A DNA stretch of 64,000 nt from Echinometra lucunter. Taxonomy: Eukaryota > Echinodermata > Echinoidea > Camarodonta > Echinometridae. Within the stretch, counting starts at the first letter, position 1, and the number at the start of each line of letters is the position of its first letter. Location: positions 38,539,136-38,603,135 of the forward strand of contig CM057151.1 in NCBI GenBank assembly GCA_029962745.1. The letters are read 5' to 3'. Positions 18,366-30,719 of this stretch are shown here, piece by piece. Position numbers and translations under genes: made by a program. The notes under the pieces were generated by a model. The model worked only from the letters and a program-made list of their open reading frames with translations. It ran no database searches and had not been told where the DNA came from.

Positions 18366-20979
18366 CAAACTTGTATGGGAGGGACTTATGACGTACATTA
18401 GAAAAATCAATATTTTTTATTGTGACTTATGGACCAGGTGGATTGGACAGGGTCTTAACTAACTGGTAGAGAAATAGTTATACAGTAGTTCCATAATCTA
18501 GAATGACTTGTCATACTGCAAAATTATTTTTCCATTATCAATACAAAAAAGGCTGGTTGCATTTTTTTTTCACGGTAGACAAACACGACAAACACTGTAA
18601 GAGTATTTCTAAATAATTATGTACATATCAAAGAAACAAGTCAATAACCAAACTGTGCAAGATTTATACACACAACCAGTATTTTCACACTGAAAGCAAC
18701 CGTCAATTGCATGTACTTCCTACGGAAAGGTGCTGTTTATGGAATAACAAATTTATTCAAATCATATCAAAGCTTGAAGATCATGGTAGTGATTTTAACC
18801 GCACCATCAAGAATAGCGAAGGGCTGCCCGAAATCCTGGATTTAAACTGGTATGGTGAATGCCATATTCCTGGAACTCAAGATGGCATTAGGCAAACACA
18901 AGGAGATTCAATTTGGTGTCACAAAATTAAATTTTAGGACCTTTTTTATTTCAACTGCACTCTTAGATAAAAGGGCATATACATGTACATGTAATATCAC
19001 TGAAAGATTTATTGCTAAGAGCACAGCACATTTCATTCTACATTTCAAGTTTTAAAAATATCAAAATTCAGAAACCCTTTTCTGCACTGTCCATAATATG
19101 TTGAGCCATAGATCAAAGAATCTTAGTTTATGTATGATAGTATCCACTTTCCAACACACATGAAGAAGCTCACACTCTCTGGAAAGAGCACAAAACATGA
19201 ATTTTCAGGTTTTTCTGTTTTCATCAAACTATTTTCTAATAGCATGATCATGTGCAGAAAATCAAATAAATAAGACAATTGTAAAATTCAAGTGAAAGTT
19301 GAAGTTCACATAAAATCACATTTAGATTTTCAACATCTAATTCGTAACTTCTTTGAAAAATATCAATGTTTGATAAAAAAAGATTGCCTCACATCTGTAC
19401 TATAACAATTAACGATATCCTTCATAAATTACCCTCCCCCCCCCCCACAAAAAAGCTCTCGCAATGAAATAACATTCTGTAGAAATGCTGACATACTGCC
19501 ATATACCATTAACCAATCAAAAGATCTCATTCTTGTTTGATGAGTCAAAGGAATGGTTTCCATTTGTGAGCAAAATATGTGAATGCTATATTCATAGGTA
19601 TGCATATTATGTATCTATAGTGACACAACGATGAAAGTTGTGGTCATGTTTCAGGATTCCCACAAAGTAATCATTAATAGCTCAACTGAGTCGAGTTACA
19701 TGTACACATGTAAATGAAAGCAGCACGTGTAAAATTCAACAGTACAGAAAAATCACAAGAGATTTTCTGTTTCTAATATTCTTTGGGAAGAATCTGAAGC
19801 CTCTTTGATCGATCATCACAGTTTAACAACATGAGAATGTTTTGCAAGGAATATCTCAGTCAAGTTACTCAACCTGACACACACACGCACACAAAAATTC
19901 AAACTAAGGCTCAAGGATTCTACAGATGAAAAAGATGTGAAAGGCTTAGAAAGTTACAATCGTGTACATGCGTTTCTTACAAAATGTATCTGAAAAGAAA
20001 TTAAAATTCCATAATTTGTACTTTAGGATTTTTTTCAGAGTATGTAGATTAAAATCTTCACAAAACATTCCAATACATCAAGCTTAGAACATTCATCTTA
20101 GATTTAATAGAAAATGAATTAAAATATGCAAAAAATTGCAACAATAAAAGTAAAAGTACCTATGCATCTAGTTTTAGCTTACATCCATATCAAAGTGAAT
20201 TTCAAAACAATTGTTGATATACCTCTTCATCTGATATGCATACAAGTGTTTTGAACATTGAACAAAAATCAACCTCACTTTGTATAAATGCATGATTTCT
20301 TCCATTACAGGCTTAAAGTCAACTTTTACAGTTATTGCCAGTTATTTCACTTTATGTATTAAAATGATAACTTTCATTTTTTCAAGTGGAGTTAAAATTC
20401 ACAGGTGCTATATGATGAGCTGAAAGTAATGGGAAAACCCAACAAGCAACTCACATGAGCATGAGGGGAGAAGGAAACAGCCGGAATCTGGGTTAAGGAA
20501 AGCGAGAGCGCATGCGCGATTCATTAGCATATTCAATAGAACGCTACTTGCATTCGCAAACTACATGGATCCTCGTGCATGACTTGCCGAGTAAAAATTC
20601 GACACATAACCTTGAAATTTGACGAAGTTTTCAGACAAAGCGTGCATAGCTAAACGAAGCAAACGTTACAGTGCATTAGTTCAATTATCATAAAGTGTTT
20701 TCCTAGAGTACACATGCTGAGGCAAAGTATGGTTATAGAAGAAAACGTAATATAACTGCTCCTTTCCGCTTGTTGATGACACTAGTCACTATTCAGAAGA
20801 CCACCGCACACATCACTGTGGAAAGAATACGCTTGTTAGTTTATAATGAAAATAACACACGCCCACAAACAATTTTGTATGCTAGAATTGAGACACGAAA
20901 ACATCTTCACTGGTCAAAAATTTCTCATGCATAGATGCAATATTACATATTGTGTGTACTGCAAGGTTCCACTACTTAC

Positions 20980-21080
20980 CAAAATCAGTTTTCAGGCTCT
21001 AAAAACAATTTTTCTTACGTACGAATTCCACGTAAAATTGCGATGTCTTCGCCAAGATGGCAGCTCAAAAGTAAACTGCG
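20980..21080 (-). promoter_or_regulatory. Probable non-coding first exon and promoter of the MBT gene
   Basis: On the minus strand a strong donor (TTTTG|GTAAGT, donor at 20974-20979) is preceded by about 100 bases of GC-richer, CpG-containing sequence. On the plus strand CAAGATGGCAGC at 21054-21065 matches the YY1 consensus (AAGATGGCGGC) often placed near transcription starts. TGCGCATGTCCGG follows at 21078. The donor is compatible with the acceptor at 13035. The transcription start is not visible directly. RNA evidence is needed to fix the exon. Confidence 0.4.
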
Positions 21081-21109
21081 CATGTCCGGAATAGTCAATA
21101 TTTCCATCG

Positions 21110-22330
21110 GGAGTAATATTCATTTCATGAGGGGATTTTCTTTGACAGTTTTGATCACTTAAAATATTTTGAACACCAATTAGATTTCTTTTCATTGATT
21201 CTAATTATCTACTAATCAATAATTTGTTTGAATAATACATTAGTATTTATTCATTCTTTAAATTTAAAATATATTAATTTATGAATAGTTGCATTGATTG
21301 AAATTTCCCGTTGACAACGTGTTGGACGAATCCAATAACAGTTTAACCTGCTTGCTGTAAGAGCGCCAGTCGTACAGGCGATATGCCGATGTGAATGCCC
21401 TTATTGTAGTAGTTTGTTCATGGAGAGGGTGATGCTACGTGTTGTACATTTCATTCTCTTTTCCCCTCGTTTTGCAAATACTATTGCTTGATGTACCTTT
21501 GCATATTTTGTACGCTCTCCTCCCTTCAGTCAAACCACTAATGTAGGCATATACAGAGTCGTTGACCGGGTGATAATATGTCGTCTGCACGAAAATGAAC
21601 ATCTATAGTTATTAACAATTTCAACTCGTTGGAAGTCGTCCAAAAACGCACCGAAATGATTAGACAGCAATGAATCACAATGTCATGTACTATACTGTAT
21701 TTAGAATATTATGCAACTCAACATTAGCTTTATGATTGGGTGTCGAAAACGGTGCAAAACCTAGGAAAATCAGGAGGCGTCATAATGGTGTCCTGTGCAT
21801 TCCATGATGTAGGCACTTAACTTGAGAGCAAAGTTGGTTTGCATGATTAATATGCAACCTGCACTTCAAATGAAAGAAATACTTTGATTTGGAACTTTTT
21901 GTTGTTCTACCCATTCACTCTTTTTAGTTTCTTTATTTTTTTTAATTATTTTTTTTTGTTTTTGTTTTTTGTTTTTTGTTTTTGTTTTGTTTTGTTTTGT
22001 CGTTATTTTCTTGTGGGGCCATTGTCTATTTCTTTCATCCCCCAGCCGGGAGGTTCGATACTAACGTCATTAACACAGCTTGGTACGTGTTATGATTATT
22101 CATTACAAAGTAGTTTAATCAATTAAATCTTTTTAAAAAGTAAGAATTGAACAAGGAAGGAGGTGGGATTTTAGGCTCACCAGGCAACAAGAGCCCCCCC
22201 CCCCCCCCAATTCGGACAGCAGCTCAGTTGAGACCAATGCAAGCTATACATTTCGAGTTGAAGATACCGACAGCCTGGCCAAATAATAGTGAGCAGCACA
22301 TCCCCTCCCCCAAATGGCTTCACTAATTCA
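21110..22330. other. Intergenic, nothing recognised
   Basis: AT-rich sequence with a T/G-homopolymer-rich stretch (21930-22000) and a polyC run at 22194-22208. Open frames are short and T-run derived. No repeat with clear ends was seen. Confidence 0.5.
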
Positions 22331-22336
22331 CCTCAC

Positions 22337-22596
22337 CGGTCTAGTGGATCATATAGTTTTTCAAAATATCTGCCAATCTCTTTCTTACTATCATGGAACC
22401 GCATATCTTTGAGAACTTCTGTCAAAACACTAAACAACTCTATGTTGCACTTTGGGATTGCAAACAAACTGCAAGTCTGACTTGAATTCATTTCATATAT
22501 CCAAAATAGTCGTTCACCAGGAACACTGGCATCATTGACCATTGAATTGGCAATTTCCATAATTTGTTTAAAGATTCTTTTCCTAAGATCGCGAAC
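22337..22596 (-). CDS. Possible orphan coding exon, 86 codons, unknown
   Basis: The minus strand is open with normal composition (KVRDLRKRIFKQIMEIA, then ERLFWIYEMNSSQT, CSLFAIPKCNIELFSVLTEV, KKEIGRYFEKLYDPLD). It is flanked by a pyrimidine tract plus CAAG acceptor at 22597 (the tract is a run of about 24 C) and a good donor GACCG|GTGAGG at 22336. Without splicing the frame stops three bases later. I do not recognise the sequence: helical, amphipathic, no motif. It could be an exon of an unseen gene or a gene fragment. The G/C run next to it makes coincidence possible. Confidence 0.35.
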
Positions 22597-22599
22597 CTT

Positions 22600-24207
22600 G
22601 GAGGGGGGGGGGGGGGGGGGGGGGGAGGGGTCCACATTGCCTGAAAGAGCATTATGACAAATAAATTCGAATTCTCATGTATTATATTTATCAAAGGTTA
22701 AGTTTTATGTTGACAAGATATAAGAGGAACTTCGGAAGTGCATGGGTAATCCTATATAGCATTATGCCGCATGTCTAAAAATAATGCCTATCCGAGTAAA
22801 CCTTGTCGTGCTCACATCGGACACTGAAAAACGTGACAGTTCGGAGGCTTCACTTGCTTATTTTGTCACAATTTCTTCAATAATCTTGTTGTATCTGACG
22901 TAACTGAATGTCGGTGTGTGCATGAAAAAATAAAATGAAATGCTTTCATTGATGAAAACAAGGAAAGGGGGTGCAAAAGAGAGGATAAAAGAAAAGGAGA
23001 AGGGGAGAGGACGTAGACAAGGTGCTGTAAGACCTTCCCGCAGCCATGTTGGATGGCCTTATTCATATTCGCATTTTACTCATCGAGTAAGGCCATTGCC
23101 ACCCTTGCCGCCCCTCCTCCATGCACAATGCCATGCAGTTACCCCTCCTTAGATGGCTGATGGCTGTCAGTCTGGCTTTTTGTTTGACCTTGGCTTTCTT
23201 ATATTACAACAAATTGAAGGGATTTATCTGGCACTACTTTTAAACAAATGTAGGTCTAGCTGCCAGTAATTGCGACGTCCATGGACTAAACCATTTCATG
23301 GGTGGCGAGAATTTGTTTTTAAAAAATCATTTTAACCAACAAAAACAAAACAAAGCTAAACAAAAACAGCAAAAAAGAATAACAGGAGGGGGAGAGATAG
23401 AGAGAGAAAGAGAAGCTGGCTATGCTATCAATAACATTTTGTATGTGTGTGTGTGCGTTCGTTCCCTTTTTTAGGAGCACTTCAAAAACTGCATTTTTAA
23501 GCATTTTCAATATTTCATAAAAGAAGCCCGAGTCATTGTGCTTTTCATTACTTTTCATGACTGAGTGCACATGGGCATTCAGAGAGAAATTTCGCTCTCT
23601 TTGGTTGACGCAATATCAACAAGAACATGCTGATAGGATGCGGAATAACAAAATCCCGTGATAAGTTTTGAATAACTTTATGACAATAGAGCTATTCATG
23701 CCGGAATGAGGTGGGCATGCATCTATTTGACTTTAATTTTTATTTCATTTTTTATTTTTTGCTTTTGTTTTTGTTTCTTTTCTGCTTCTCTACCCCCCCC
23801 CCCCCCCCTTTTTGGTTTTTACAACAAACAGCAGCGTCAGATATACGAAAATAATAAATCAGTATGTCGTGCTAATTCGTTCTCTTGTGTTGTTTAGTCA
23901 AAAATTTCTTTGACAGAATGTAGTTGTTTAGCAGAAAATTCGATTGTTTTAAACCGTGAAAATAAAATTAAAGATAAAAATCATCACGAGGGATGCCTCG
24001 TTATTCCATCATCCAAGAATGATTGAAAAAGGAAAATAAACATTCACAAAAAATAGAAACGAAAAAGAGGGGGGTGGGCTCTATAATGACTAATTCTTTT
24101 TCCACTTTTAGCATGGCCATCAGTTATAATGAATGGGATATAAGCCTAATGGCCTATCATTATAATTGAGTACTATGAGTCAATAATTATTATTGTAAAT
24201 GTGATTC

Positions 24208-24269
<62 letters not shown>

Positions 24270-24690
24270 TGGGGTTTTGAAAATCACTCATAGTTTGCCC
24301 ATCATTTTTCCCTCTGCATGCCCCCCCCTCTCTCTCTCTCTCTCTCTTTCTGTTCTCCACGTCTTTCCCGTGCAGATTCATTTTATGTTTCCCGTTGTTT
24401 TTATTCCATTTCAACGAATTAATGTTTTCTGAACACGTGAATACAATAACCATAATTATTTGTATGCTGTCCCACGCTGTACGATTACATAATGTCCATT
24501 ATTACCCATTGTACCCCTCCCCCCAAAAAAAAAAAATGTTGAAAGCTATAATTATTCCACAATATGCAAAAAAAAAAAACATGATTAAGATCATCATTTC
24601 ATTTTTGTATGAAATGAATCTAATGAATCTGTTTGAGCATGTTAACTGTATATACTCTTAAAACAAACGAGTTAAGAAAATGACTATAGA
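22600..24690. other. Intergenic with simple repeats
   Basis: A G-run (22603-22626), a CT/GA microsatellite at 24211-24268, a second CT run at 24329-24348, and several C or A runs. A short GC-richer patch at 23020-23160 has no open frame that I trust. No gene is seen. Confidence 0.5.
24211..24268. repeat. (GA)n microsatellite
   Basis: An almost pure GA dinucleotide run of about 58 bases, followed 60 bases later by a separate C/CT run (24322-24348), a purine/pyrimidine mirror arrangement. Confidence 0.95.
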
Positions 24691-24693
24691 CGA

Positions 24694-24820
24694 AAAGGTC
24701 AGCTGGGTGCAACTATCATTCTAGTCATATTGACTATTTTCTAGTCGTATTTTGACTAAAACACAGTCATTTCCCACTAGAATGACTGGACATTATTAGT
24801 TGCACCCAGCTGAACCTTTA
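24694..24820. mobile_element. 127-bp hairpin MITE
   Basis: AAAGGTCAGCTGGGTGCAAC at 24694 is inverted at 24800-24820 (TTGCACCCAGCTGAACCTT), and the interior repeats CTAGTCATATTGACTA / CACTAGAATGACT words. A larger element with CTAGTCAAA words lies at 26981-27464 and may be related. Confidence 0.75.
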
Positions 24821-25799
24821 ATCTAGTCATATAGTTTGTGTATGATGCATGTCGGTTTGTCGGTTATGACATTATCATGATTATTGTACACTGTACCGTA
24901 TCATAAGTTTGTTGTTGTTGTTTTTATATGATGTTCTTTATTTCCTATGAATCTGTATTATTCCAGAAAGCATGATGGTAATAGAGATTATTATTGCCCT
25001 CACAGCTAATGATATACCACTGAAAATTTGTCTTCGTTCCAGAATTATAATTTTGTAATCATTATGTGACCATGGGCTTGTCTTCACGACAAGTCCTCAG
25101 TTATATACTATACAATGTTATTAAGCTAAGTAATTCTGTCATGAAATTAATGGTAGATTAATGGTGTGTAGCAATATCCTTGCATTTTTGTTCTGTCATG
25201 GAGATGGTAATACAAGAACCACAATAACGTGAAGCCGAGCGTGGCTGTGCAGAATGATGACATAGCAGCTCGATGATGCTTATGAAACAGGCCCTAAAAA
25301 TAAAATTGTTATCATTGGGCATGCACACCGAACCGTGCGATGTCAATTATTCAACACAATGACAACTTCGACATCACTCCATGCTCGCAATGGAAAATGG
25401 AAATTATATTTCTATGATTATCATCACAATAGAACATATTTTTACTACATGGAGGCGAGTATTACAATAGGCCTATGTAGGGTCAGAAAACCTTTTTCAC
25501 ATAATCATGCTGGCCTAACTGGCTAAAGATGTTTAAGAGTCGTATTCAATATCAAATTCGAATACAGATCACTATACAGTACGACTGTAATTATGAAAGA
25601 AATGCATTTTGGCAAACTAAATAACTGAAGCAAAAGTTCAAAATTATAATAGGTCCTTCATTGTTCCGTGAGTCAGAGGTGGATAGGTGTCTTCGTTTTC
25701 AAGAAGGGGGTATATGTTTCAGGGCAAACAATGGTGATAAACTCGACTGACCCCGAGATCGATGTCTCATCCCCCACCCCCCCCCCAAAAAAAACCCCC

Positions 25800-26047
25800 A
25801 CACTGTATAAAAATTGCTGTAATTTACAGCAAATTACTGGCAGCAGAGTTGCCAGCAATTTACTGTAAATTCCGTAATACTGTATCATTTACAGTTAAAT
25901 ACTCCATCGTACTGCTGTTTTACCGTAGAAAAACAATACAATACTGTAAAAAAAAGACAAATACATTTTAAAAAATACAGTAGATTACAGGCAACTCTGC
26001 TGCCAGTAATTTACTTGAATTCTCAGTGCAGTAATTTTTTAGAGTGC
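25800..26047. mobile_element. MITE, TACTGTAAA / GGCAGCAGAGTTGCC type
   Basis: CACTGTATAAAAATTGCTG at 25800 pairs with GCAGTAATTTTTTAGAGTGC ending at 26047. Inner CTGGCAGCAGAGTTGCC (25840) is inverted at 25992-26007, and TTTACTGTAAA palindromes fill the middle. It is 248 bp and has no coding potential. Confidence 0.75.
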
Positions 26048-26049
26048 AC

Positions 26050-26980
26050 TTTCACCGAATGGTTCGATTGCATGTATACAAGAGTACGAGTAAGGTATGA
26101 TTCCCACCCCCCCCCCCCTTAATCCTCTCAGGAAAAAAAAAAAAGAAAAGAAGAAAACTTTATATGAAGTTGTGGTTCCTACCCCAACCTTTTCTCGCAG
26201 CATTATGAGTCTAAATTTAGCTGAGTATATGGGAAATTAATCTTCGGCTTAGCTTAATCTTTCATGATTTTGGACCTTCCTCGCCTGTATACTCACAATC
26301 GACAATGGTTTGTCTCTCATCCCGAACCATGAGTTCATTCAATTCAATTCGTTCAATTCAATTCGTATTTATTTCATTTCCAACAGAAAAAAAATAATGG
26401 CATTACAATATTATTACAGAAAATATATGTATGCATTCATCTTTTTTTTCTTGATGTTAACGTAATGAATTATAAAAACAATATATTCAAACTGAAGTAC
26501 ATTGCAAGTAGGCCTACTTCAGTTTGAATGGGAACTTGAATCATAATTTTATGGTCAGAATACTAAGAATATGTACTATAGTGCTTAACTATAATCATGA
26601 TAATGGGACGAATCAATGGGAAAGAGACAATAATATTATCTGATTATGACTGTTTTCCATCTGGTACCTATATAGCATGGCAGTTAAGAGGAAATGACTA
26701 AGCAAGGGCGATCCGTTTGTAAACAAAAAAACTCTTCATCCCATTATCATTATACTGTCGACCAGTATGCATTAACCATGCAATAATTGCAATGCATTAA
26801 ACACATTAATAGTTAATTGCTTGAATCCAGGGATGGAGCATTTTTCAAAATTACAGCATCAACCATGCGGTGTGTCTATGAAGCATGCAATATTTGCATG
26901 CATATATCTCATACTGGTGTTGATATAGCAACATTATATTGAAAGGGCGTGGAGGCATGTTGCCCCTTCGCTGCACCTCG
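26050..26980. other. Intergenic, nothing recognised
   Basis: AT-rich. A tandem ATTCAATTCGTTCAATTC-like stretch at 26335-26368 and an inverted ACTTCAGTTTGAA pair around 26490-26530 are the only structure. Confidence 0.45.
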
Positions 26981-27464
26981 TACACTCTAAATAAAAACAA
27001 GTCTAGTCAAATTTGACAGACTAGTACTACTCTACATGCTCTAGTCAAAAGTGACACATTTCTAGTCAAAATGATAGCCTTCTAGTAAAGTAATTTGACT
27101 ACTCTAAACAGGCACTAACACTAACTTGACTTGATTCTATAGTGAACTTGACTAGAATTTTGGTAAAAGTTAATTTTTTGGTTAATTTTTACTAGAATTC
27201 TGGTCATTTTCACTAGAATCTAGTCACAGTTGACTAGAGAAGAGTAAGTATCCATGGGATCCCGTGTTCTAGTCAAATAAGTTACTAGAATTCTGGTCAT
27301 TATTGTGTCAATTTTGACTAAAAAAAGTGTTCTTTCTGCGTTAAACTGAATAGAAATCTGGTCATTTTGACTAGAATCTAGTCACATCTGACTATAGAAA
27401 AGAGTAAGTGCCCTTGTGATCCGGTAAATCTAGTCAAATCTGACTAGTTTGTTTTTAGAGTGTA
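26981..27464. mobile_element. 484-bp foldback element, TACACTCTAAA ends
   Basis: TACACTCTAAATAAAAACAA at 26981 mirrors TTTGTTTTTAGAGTGTA ending at 27464. CTAGTCAAAT and ACTAGAATTCTGGTCATT words recur many times inside in both orientations. The outer TA may be the target duplication. No open frame. Confidence 0.8.
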
Positions 27465-27469
27465 TCCCT

Positions 27470-28120
27470 CTTGAAAAATTACTTTTGAGAACCAATATGT
27501 AGCTAGTTTTGGAACATTCCATTGGGAAAGAAGGGGAAGTGACAGAAGGTAAAATGCACCAAACTATTCAATTTTCCACATTATCGTAAAACAATGATTA
27601 AGAATAACATTTTTTTAAATTTGCAAGTTTCAGTTTCTAAATCTTTCAAATGAATATCGTCTACATACATTAACTTTTTTCCCCTCTAAATTTTGTATTG
27701 TTTTATATCATTATCTATATCTATCCTGGATGGTTTCATAATTAATCTTTAGATTTCTTTAGCACGTAAAACAGTGTTAGGAGTACATCAAACAAACAGA
27801 ATTATCTCGGCATTTTCGGTAATTAGAGGTAGACCGCAAATTTGTCACATCAGTTTGAAACAGATTATCAATCATTTTCAAAATGTTCCATGTCAAGTAT
27901 TGAAAAGCAGCCCATGTGCATTTTACTTTTGTCAGCTATTTAACTGATTTGGTTATAAGTGAGCTTGTGGCAAGCTGGATTCTATTAATCCATGAAATTC
28001 CGATTAACTTAATTTTCTTTTTAAACTCAAATACTTGTATAGGGTGTATTCACATTCGATTAAAAGTCTATTTCACATCTCTCTGTCTGTCTCTGTCTTT
28101 CTCTCTTCTGTTATAGCTCC

Positions 28121-28173
<53 letters not shown>

Positions 28174-28390
28174 CTTCCCCATCCTTCATTCTTGCCTCTT
28201 TAACTCCTCTATCCTCCCTCTTTTTCTTTCTTTCCTTATATTCCCGATCTCTTATATTTCTCACTCTTTCATACCATTAAAATAATGTTAGCCTCGAAAC
28301 GAACACTTTTATCACTTTACATTTGTTTCGCTTAAATCACGTATTTCCCTCTCTCTCCCTTCCCGCCCCCCTCCCCCCCTCCCCCCCCCT

Positions 28391-28466
<76 letters not shown>

Positions 28467-29030
28467 ATTCCACTTCATAATAATGTATGGGTATAGAACT
28501 ATACTCATAAATATATTCATTTTCATACGCAGATGGTAACAAAAAATATAACACGTGATGCAAATTTTGGAACTTATTTCAGAATTTAATTTCATTGAAT
28601 ATGATTATCATTAACAACGCTTTTCAAGAAATAAAAATAATGTAGGAATACTCCATTATTTTTCCTTTTATTTTGATGATTTTAAGAAAATGTATTACAC
28701 TGATTCTGAAGTGCAATAGAATAAATGTATACACAACTTCAAGGTTTAATTAAATCAATAAAATAAAGAATATATATATATTATTTCAGAGTAAAGGTGA
28801 ACTGGTCAAAAAGAAAATGGTCGAAGTAAGCGATTAGCTCCGAACAAATTTGTCCAAAACAGTCAATATTCCAGAACAAGTAGTCCAAAAACAGGAACAG
28901 ACATTCTAAATCGGTTGATGCAACAGAAATGAAGAGAGATGCAGGTACATACGCCCATGTCAATCTGGAAGAGAAAAAAAAAAACACATAAGAAAAAATT
29001 ATAACGTTAACAAAACTCTCTCTAAAACAC
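27470..29030. other. Intergenic with CT microsatellites
   Basis: CT runs at 28129-28171 and 28401-28462 (the latter after a 50-base C-rich run), otherwise AT-rich. The open frames over the CT runs are low-complexity artefacts. Confidence 0.5.
28401..28462. repeat. (CT)n microsatellite after C-rich run
   Basis: About 31 CT units, preceded by a C-rich tract from 28354. A second shorter CT run lies at 28129-28171. Together they are potential H-DNA-forming polypyrimidine tracts. Confidence 0.95.
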
Positions 29031-29034
29031 AGGG

Positions 29035-29230
29035 GTGAAAATCCACTGCACTCTGTGAGGAGTCATTAGGACTCGCTTCGTGTTGTAACAGAAATCCACT
29101 CTCAAATTGAAATTCACTCTCAAATGAGTAATTCAAACCTACTTTGAAGTGGATTCCGCTATTTCCACTCCAAATGAAGCAATCCCTAATATATCATGAT
29201 TCCATAAAGACTGCAATTGGATTTTCACAT
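29035..29230. mobile_element. Short foldback, GTGAAAATCCA ends
   Basis: GTGAAAATCCACTGCA at 29035 is inverted near 29212-29230 (TGCAATTGGATTTTCAC), and inner blocks with ATTCACTCTCAAAT and AGTGGATT repeat. No coding potential. Confidence 0.5.
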
Positions 29231-29589
29231 CTGTTATGCCTGTACTGAGTTGTATTAATGCCAAGGTGTTTTTTTTTTCCAGAATAGCATAACAAGTTTA
29301 ATTCTGATGAAAAGATGCCAACTGTCACTCTTTTTTTTTTTTTAACAGTTTAGAATATTGCACCTATAATTACGATCGTATACATTATAGTACCCCCAGA
29401 TTGTTTTTTTTTTTTTTTTTTATTCGTTTGCATGTTTTGCCAATGGGAAATATTGCACGGGTTGTTACCGATAAAAGTGGCTAAGTTAGAAAAGCTAGGG
29501 TTCCTGCTCTGTATACTGAGAGGATACAGTGGACATATTAATAATGTCCCCTACCCCCATTTGATGACGCCCCTCCTTTTATCACATTT

Positions 29590-29990
29590 ATGGAGAAGGG
29601 TGGAGCCAGGGTGTTTTTTTTATAGGGGACAAGGTGACCAATGCACATGTGAGTTTATTTACGTTTCAAAATGAGCAAATAGGGCTTTTATAATATAGTT
29701 GCATGACCCTGCCCTCTCTAGCTCCCCATACTCTTCTTTCTTCTTCTTTCTCTTCTTTTTCTTCTATCTTCTCTTCTTCTTCTTCTTCTTCTTCTTCTTC
29801 TTCTTCTTCTTCTTCTTCTTCTTCTTCTTCTTCTTCTTCTTCTTCTTCTTCTTCTTCTTCTTCTTCTTCTTCTTCTTCTTCTTCTTCTTCTTCTTCTTCT
29901 TCTTCTTCTTCTTTTTTTAATCACTTGAGAAATCAGGGGGCGGCCACCCCCCCCCTGCCCCCTGTCGTGTCGCCCCTGTGTACGAAACTG
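29590..29990. repeat. Dispersed repeat carrying a (CTT)n expansion
   Basis: This is the second copy of the repeat at 14220-14420. Its centre is replaced by an almost pure CTT array at 29771-29912 (about 47 units). Long Phe-, Ser- or Arg-only open frames on it are artefacts. The other copy has only a T run here, so the array grew after dispersal. Confidence 0.8.
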
Positions 29991-30038
29991 TTATGACATG
30001 TTTATCCGAAAAGAAATTTTAAAAGAGAAATATTATTT

Positions 30039-30718
30039 TCACATGTCTGGATAGAAACCAAAGCTCTTATCAGGGCGTGGTGGAATGTCATCAGGAGCTC
30101 GGACGGTGTCGAAGCAAGGTTTCTTCGAAGAGGAAGATGATGAGGAATCACCGTCCATCTTACGCTGCTTCGAGCTCGGGCTCACGCTCGAGTCATCGTC
30201 CATCTTGCGCTTCCTCGAGCTCGAGCTCGGGCTCAAACTCAAGGTGGGTGATGGAGGGAGATCGATGGAGGAAGAAGGCTCGTCGCTCTCAACGACGTCC
30301 TCATGAAGAGGAAACTCAAAGAGATGATCTTCTTCTGTGGCTTCTTCTTCCATCGCAGCGACATCGTCGCAAGGGAAACGACGTCGACGCCCCGTAGGAA
30401 TTGTCGACGGACTGGACTCTGTCTTTAGTCGATGGAGTTCTTCAACGGCGATTTGATTGAGGATCTTCGTCATCGGGATGACAAGCTGCCTGTAATGCCT
30501 GTCATGCTCGTACTCGAAGTAGCCGTAGAAGTGAAGAGAATGGGAAACGGCCCGATGACGAAAGCGACGAGGGATGTGGATGTAAACGCTCTCGCGGTTG
30601 GGAAGTTTCCTTTTCTCAACGAACTCGAGATTGGACATCTCATCTTTCACGCTCTCAGCGAAGAGACGAAAATGTCGAGAATAATCCTGCACAGCGACGT
30701 CTGGTGTCTGACGAACCT
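30039..30718 (-). CDS. Unrecognised Ser/Lys-rich protein-coding exon, about 226 codons
   Basis: The minus strand is open from the acceptor ATAATTAG|GTTCGT (30719) to the TGA at 30039-30041, in a patch clearly richer in C, G and CpG than the flanks. The N-terminal half looks folded and basic (VQDYSRHFRLFAESVKDEMS, ESVYIHIPRRFRHRAV, HSLHFYGYFEYEHD, YRQLVIPMTKILNQIAVEEL). Then come acidic (EEEATEEDHLFEF) and Ser-rich regions with a repeated KRKMDDDSS-type motif (three related copies), and a Pro-rich end PRPDKSFGFYPDM. The basic RKRK/KQRK motifs could be nuclear localisation signals. I recognise no family. The first internal Met is near residue 29, so an upstream exon is expected: ATG at 32307 with a weak phase-compatible donor at 32289 (MNPEST) is one possibility. 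A lineage-specific nuclear protein or a domesticated element gene is my guess. Confidence 0.6.
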
Positions 30719-30719
30719 A

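Larger units (their letters stand above)
13035..20979 (-). other. First intron of the MBT gene (7.9 kb)
   Basis: It lies between the probable non-coding first exon and the coding exon at 13034. It holds a decayed GACCT-rich repeat (13420-13830), a dispersed repeat (14220-14420), a LINE 3' fragment (14865-15240), one copy of a 0.73-kb duplicated repeat (15901-16627) and the CACGTG array (17760-18365). The stretches 16630-17755 and 18370-20490 are AT-rich with short random frames, and I see no gene in them. An NRF1-like GAGCGCATGCGCGA lies at 20506-20519. Confidence 0.55.

Noticed and set aside
29699..29996. Long Phe-, Ser- and Arg-run open frames
   Set aside because: They are translations of the CTT microsatellite and have no protein composition.
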